Below, one piece after another: positions 7,120 to 10,187 of a DNA stretch of 10,187 nucleotides. Below the pieces are notes generated by a model. It saw only the letters and a program-made list of their open reading frames with translations, was not told the DNA's origin and ran no database searches. Origin of the DNA: Spirochaetales bacterium (GTDB lineage Bacteria; Spirochaetota; Spirochaetia; Treponematales; UBA12059); assembly GCA_016938515.1 (NCBI GenBank), contig JAFGUM010000114.1, positions 1 through 10,187 on the forward strand, read 5' to 3'. Position numbers and translations under genes: made by a program. Each line of letters opens with the position of its first letter. The stretch's first letter is position 1.

Positions 7120-8349
7120 TTACAGCCGATACCGTATGTCCATGAGTACCGGCAGGATGTCAACGCGCACCGAGCTGAATCCGATATGCCCTGTACCCCG
7201 AGCGCTGGCCCACGCCGTCGTCTGCCCTGCGTATCGACCAAGTCGTACTTCCCACGCACGGAATCCGTCTCGCGCTGGTGCAGCCGTGGTGCCTGCTGAT
7301 CCGAGTATTCCTGTTAGCCAGCTGCGCACGTACACCGTGCCGCTCGCATCGTCCGCGTGCAGGCCATCCGCATGGTTGTCCATGAGCATCGTGCCCACGA
7401 AGTCAACCAGCTGCCCGTATCCCGACATAACCCCCGACGCATCGGGGAAGGGCACCGCAAACGATGGTGACGCCGGGTCGAGGCTTTTGCTGTCGACCCT
7501 GTCGATAGTGCCGCGTACCGTGTCAAAGCGCTCCCCGGCGAGTATATAGTGCAGTAGCGCTCCCCTGATGCGCCTCTGGTCCCCGACGAGGTCCATGCTG
7601 GCCGTTGACGTGTCGATTACGTACAGACCACCGGCTCCCAGCACATCGAGAGTGCCCGAAGCCGCATCCCAGACCACCGCGGTGTCCTCGGCAAGGCCAT
7701 AGCCCGTACCTGACGGGTGGTGGCCGCTTAGGCACGCGACCAGTAGCCTGCCCAGACGGGCCCTGGAATCGAAGTGCTGGTCTGTAATTCCCGCAGGGAA
7801 AAAACCCAACCCCCGCCGCAGGTACAGGTTATCGCTTATCTCGGTGTATCCTGGGCCGGATGCGAGCGGGGCGGACAAGGCTCCGAAGCTGGTGCCCCCG
7901 GCGATCATCGGGTCGCTCATGACTGCGGCACCGGCGCTCGTGCCGCCGATGATCGCGCCGTGTGCCAAGCGATCGCGCAGGGTTACAAGCAGGGGGCTTT
8001 CTGTACCATCCGCGTCGACCAGGGCGTCCACGATGGCGTTCTGGTCCCCTCCTAGTATCCATATGCCGTCAGACAGAGCGGCTAAGCCCACCTGGGCGGG
8101 ATCCCATGCTCCTTTTTCCCAGCCGGGCTTCCGCAGTGATACCCGAAGCAGACTAACTGAATCACCATCCACCCCCAGCCGACCGAGTTGTTCTTCGAAG
8201 GACGCAAAACTTCTGTCCGGGTTGACCGTTGCTGCCGGAAGTACGGCGAAACGGGCTCCCGAGCCACCAGCTCCGGCGATAAATCGGGCAAGTATCTCGT
8301 CGGCGCTGGCGCGTACGGCACCGCCGACTATGAGCAGACTGCCACGCAT
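7120..8349 (-). CDS. cphB: Cyanophycinase-family serine peptidase (S51) with C-terminal extension
   Basis: Cyanophycinases release beta-Asp-Arg dipeptides from cyanophycin; relatives in S51 cleave Asp-X dipeptides. The known functional residues of cyanobacterial CphB are all present: Gln in GGDQ (Q103), nucleophile Ser138 in GGTSAGAAVMS, the DQHFDSRARLGR block (D190, Q191, H192, R196, R198, R201) and Glu221 in LAEDTA. The family core ends near AGERFD (271-276). About 130 more residues follow, which I do not recognise; typical CphB is about 270 residues long, against 409 here. No signal peptide is visible, so the enzyme should be cytoplasmic. The start has AAGGAGG four bases upstream and lies 29 bases after the regulator stop. 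About 100 bases separate it from oppA. The family is firm; cyanophycin as substrate is inferred, and a peptidase for imported aspartyl peptides is the main alternative. Confidence 0.85.
   Translation of the reverse strand: MRGSLLIVGGAVRASADEILARFIAGAGGSGARFAVLPAATVNPDRSFASFEEQLGRLGVDGDSVSLLRVSLRKPGWEKGAWDPAQVGLAALSDGIWILGGDQNAIVDALVDADGTESPLLVTLRDRLAHGAIIGGTSAGAAVMSDPMIAGGTSFGALSAPLASGPGYTEISDNLYLRRGLGFFPAGITDQHFDSRARLGRLLVACLSGHHPSGTGYGLAEDTAVVWDAASGTLDVLGAGGLYVIDTSTASMDLVGDQRRIRGALLHYILAGERFDTVRGTIDRVDSKSLDPASPSFAVPFPDASGVMSGYGQLVDFVGTMLMDNHADGLHADDASGTVYVRSWLTGILGSAGTTAAPARDGFRAWEVRLGRYAGQTTAWASARGTGHIGFSSVRVDILPVLMDIRYRL
7125..7153. promoter_or_regulatory. Imperfect dyad upstream of the sigma-54 promoter (possible operator or activator site)
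   Basis: GCCGATAC at 7125-7132 and GTACCGGC at 7146-7153 are inverted repeats matching at seven of eight positions with a 13-base spacer. The dyad lies 16-44 bases beyond the -24 element, inside the last codons of the cyanophycinase gene. As minus-strand RNA it would also fold (the mismatch becomes G-U), but no T-run follows, so a terminator is less likely. It is close to the promoter for an enhancer site. The function is uncertain. Confidence 0.35.
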
Positions 8350-8353
8350 GGAG

Positions 8354-8360
8354 CCTCCTT
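8354..8360 (-). promoter_or_regulatory. Ribosome binding site of the cyanophycinase gene
   Basis: AAGGAGG lies four bases before the ATG at 8349, a rather short gap, and supports this start. It falls in the 29-base interval after the regulator stop. That interval also holds three spaced AAATGG (plus strand) words at 8363, 8373 and 8381. Confidence 0.75.
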
Positions 8361-8378
8361 ATAAATGGTGAAAAATGG

Positions 8379-10187
8379 TTAAATGGAGCCAGATAAACCA
8401 GAAAAGCCAATTGATGCAGCCATGCGCATTCCAGCCGGGCTTAGCCGTGTTCCGCCGCGACCGCGGTTGCTCTGGACATAGCCCCTCGCGGCCAGGGTCG
8501 TCATGATGCTCCTGACGGTTCCCTGACCAAGATCCAACCCCTGCCGCCGGGCCATTTCAGAAACAAGAGCCCTGCCGGCGTGTCTGCCTTCGGCTGCCAA
8601 CGACGCGATGGCGGCGAGGACGAACCTTTCGAGCTGGCTGATGGAAGCCAGCTCTGACTCACCAAGCTCTTGGCCGTCTGTATTGGCAACGGCGCGGTGG
8701 GAAGCCGACCTGTTATCCAGACCATGATGGTATACGCGCTGCTCCCCGCTGAAGTACCCCGGTTCAGGGAGATCACCGCTTTCCAGGCAGGCAGATTCGC
8801 GGATGGCGATCATGTACGTCAGGGTGTTGCGTAGTTCGCGTATGTTCCCTGGCCATTCGCGGCTGGAAAGCTCGGCGAGCACGTCTGGCGACACCCGCAG
8901 GTCGCGGCACCCTTCTATTGACAAGATGCGGTGAACGAGCGCGGGAATATCCTGCGGTCGCTCGCGGAGTGCTGGGAGTCGAATCCAACCCATCTTAAGC
9001 CTGAAATACAGGTCTTCGCGGAAACTACCCTTTCGAGCCTTTTCCAGCAGGTCTTCCTTGGTCGCGGCGATTATCCTCACGTCGACGTGCTTGATGTCGG
9101 ATCCGCCGACGCGCATTATTTCTTTTTCCTGCAAAGCCCGGAGGAGTCTGGTCTGCACTTTTGCCGATACATTGCCTATCTCGTCCAGAAACAGGGTGCC
9201 ACCGTCGGCCAGCTCGAACAGGCCCGCCTTTCCACCCTTGCGCGCCCCGGTAAAAGCGCCTTCATCGTATCCGAACAGCTCGCTTTCAATCAGGTCGTCG
9301 GAGAGCGCTCCCAGGTCCACCGCCAGAAACGGCCCCGCAGCCCTGGCGCTTGCGGTGTGTATCGCCGAGGCGAACAGCTCCTTGCCGGTACCGCTCTCAC
9401 CGTTGATGAGGATGGATAGATCGGTTGCGGCCAGCCGCCCGGCGATGTGCTTGGCACGCCTCAGGGGTTCGGAATCGCCGATGATGTCGTCCATGGTCCA
9501 CTTGGCAACGTGACCACGCCGCCGGTACTCGCGGCCCAGACGCGAAGCTTCGGCTGCCTCGTCGCCTTCACCCCTGAATACCGCTACCGTGTGTCCGCCG
9601 CTACCCAGATCAAAGCGGCGCACCACGACCGGACCCGACGGCAACTTGAAGACAGCCTCGTCCTCGCCGGACCGGTATTCAAGAAACTCGAGCAAGTCCT
9701 TGTTATATATGACCGACGAAACACTCGCCCCAACCGGCGATGCCCCTCGGTGGGCGAGGAGTTCACGGAGTTCTTCATTGCAGACAGAAACCCGCCCACT
9801 GTTGTCGTATACAAGAATGCCATGCCGCAGGCTGTCCAGCACCGAGCCCAGATGCCCGGACAGGCGCCGGGCTTCCTCGTTCGATCTGGCAAGGCGGCGC
9901 GCCAGGCTGACGATTTTGGCCAGGTAACGGCGGGAATACTGCCCGAGTTCCACGGTGGTGATTCCAAGGCGGCCGAGAATTTCGGCTATCGTTCCAAAAT
10001 CAAAAATCCTGACGCCTATGTCGAGTATCTGCTCGACGCCCGCTGGAACCAGATCCGGTTCTCCGGCTACAACGGCTACACGGTACTCCGGGGGTGGAGG
10101 TGGCAATTCGGGGTACCAGGGTAACCACGTAATGGCGTCGAGTCCAAGGTCAAGGAGGCTGTCTACGCATTCTCGCGTCGTCTCGGC
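8379..10187 (-). CDS. Sigma-54-dependent transcriptional activator with PAS-like and winged-helix-like domains (N-terminus outside window)
   Basis: Activates sigma-54 polymerase by ATP hydrolysis. The frame is open to the right edge, giving 602 visible residues (numbered from the edge); a TTG at 10106 is internal and is unlikely to be the start. Residues 1-80 form an effector-like region with no recognised name ([14 protein letters not shown], then a proline run and [12 protein letters not shown]). A PAS-like domain spans about 111-207 ([18 protein letters not shown]). The AAA+ domain has Walker A GESGTGKE at 263-270, GAFTGA at 310-315, LFLDE at 332-336 and FREDLYFRL near 389-397, so it should be fully active. 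The C-terminus (about 517-589) resembles a winged helix ([14 protein letters not shown], then [13 protein letters not shown]) rather than the Fis-type helix common in this class. There is no response-regulator receiver in the visible part. Being directly upstream of the peptidase and importer, it is their likely regulator. Confidence 0.85.
   Translation of the reverse strand, partial: AETTRECVDSLLDLGLDAITWLPWYPELPPPPPEYRVAVVAGEPDLVPAGVEQILDIGVRIFDFGTIAEILGRLGITTVELGQYSRRYLAKIVSLARRLARSNEEARRLSGHLGSVLDSLRHGILVYDNSGRVSVCNEELRELLAHRGASPVGASVSSVIYNKDLLEFLEYRSGEDEAVFKLPSGPVVVRRFDLGSGGHTVAVFRGEGDEAAEASRLGREYRRRGHVAKWTMDDIIGDSEPLRRAKHIAGRLAATDLSILINGESGTGKELFASAIHTASARAAGPFLAVDLGALSDDLIESELFGYDEGAFTGARKGGKAGLFELADGGTLFLDEIGNVSAKVQTRLLRALQEKEIMRVGGSDIKHVDVRIIAATKEDLLEKARKGSFREDLYFRLKMGWIRLPALRERPQDIPALVHRILSIEGCRDLRVSPDVLAELSSREWPGNIRELRNTLTYMIAIRESACLESGDLPEPGYFSGEQRVYHHGLDNRSASHRAVANTDGQELGESELASISQLERFVLAAIASLAAEGRHAGRALVSEMARRQGLDLGQGTVRSIMTTLAARGYVQSNRGRGGTRLSPAGMRMAASIGFSGLSGSI
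8418..8433 (-). promoter_or_regulatory. Weak candidate sigma-54 promoter before the cyanophycinase gene
   Basis: The minus strand reads TGGAATGCGCATGGCT. GG and GC are exactly ten bases apart and nine of twelve consensus positions match. The predicted start near 8407 is about 58 bases before the cyanophycinase ATG, much like the oppA arrangement. It lies in the last codons of the regulator, where sequence is constrained by coding, so chance is a serious alternative. Co-transcription with the regulator is equally possible. Confidence 0.3.

Noticed and set aside
7227..7240. GACCAAG word shared by the regions upstream of the two sigma-54 promoter candidates
   Set aside because: Only seven bases with no dyad or common spacing; not enough to propose an activator site.
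7844..8371. Plus-strand open frame opposite the cyanophycinase gene
   Set aside because: Low-complexity, Ala/Pro/Ser-rich translation with no domain; it is the shadow of the real gene, whose active-site motifs are intact.
8363..8386. Three AAATGG words at 8363, 8373 and 8381
   Set aside because: Short, unevenly spaced (10 and 8 bases), and partly within the stop region of the regulator; too little to call an operator.
8455..8466. Palindrome CCGCG-AC-CGCGG
   Set aside because: It encodes Gly/Arg codons of the regulator's wing region and is expected by chance in GC-rich coding sequence.
9447..10124. Long plus-strand open frame opposite the regulator gene
   Set aside because: It is antisense to a clear sigma-54 activator, has no recognisable domain, and reflects the absence of stop codons in GC-rich coding sequence.
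1..10187. Search by eye for tRNA, rRNA, insertion sequences, CRISPR arrays and attachment sites
   Set aside because: No cloverleaf, transposase motif, regular repeat array or terminal inverted repeats were seen; coding density is near complete.

Overview
The window is a densely packed, GC-rich bacterial segment. Six genes read on the minus strand, and one gene cut by the left edge reads on the plus strand and converges on them. No RNA genes, insertion sequences, CRISPR arrays or origins were seen. A diderm, probably a spirochaete, is suggested by the PEGA/CsgG-like protein at the left edge, by the signal peptide of the peptide-binding protein (ending in Phe-Ala-Met-Gly with no lipobox cysteine), and by an Ami/Opp-type transporter carried by a GC-rich genome. 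This is a weak inference and no marker gene settles it.

Layout in the direction of minus-strand transcription, right to left: (1) a sigma-54 enhancer-binding regulator (8379 to the right edge, N-terminus cut off) with an N-terminal effector-like region, a PAS-like domain, an intact AAA+ domain with GAFTGA, and a winged-helix-like C-terminus in place of the usual Fis-type helix; (2) a cyanophycinase-family (S51) serine peptidase with all known active-site residues and an extra C-terminal part of about 130 residues (7120-8349); (3) a short intergenic region with a near-consensus -24/-12 sigma-54 promoter (7095-7110) and an imperfect dyad just upstream (7125-7153); (4) a complete oligopeptide ABC importer, oppA-oppB-oppC-oppD-oppF (7018 down to 989). 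A terminator-like hairpin separates oppA from oppB, and each of the three following junctions is a 4-base ATGA stop/start overlap. On the plus strand, 1-951 encodes the C-terminal part of a CsgG/LpoB-like plus PEGA-like protein.

The parts suggest one regulatory circuit. The activator senses a signal, possibly a small ligand bound by its N-terminal or PAS region, and remodels sigma-54 polymerase at the promoter in front of oppA. The importer then brings in peptides, and the cytoplasmic S51 peptidase may cleave aspartyl or beta-aspartyl peptides. Cyanophycin or beta-Asp-Arg use is a reasonable hypothesis, but no cyanophycin synthetase or isoaspartyl dipeptidase lies in the window. The most notable observation is the exact GG-N10-GC promoter lying beside a sigma-54 activator with an atypical DNA-binding end.
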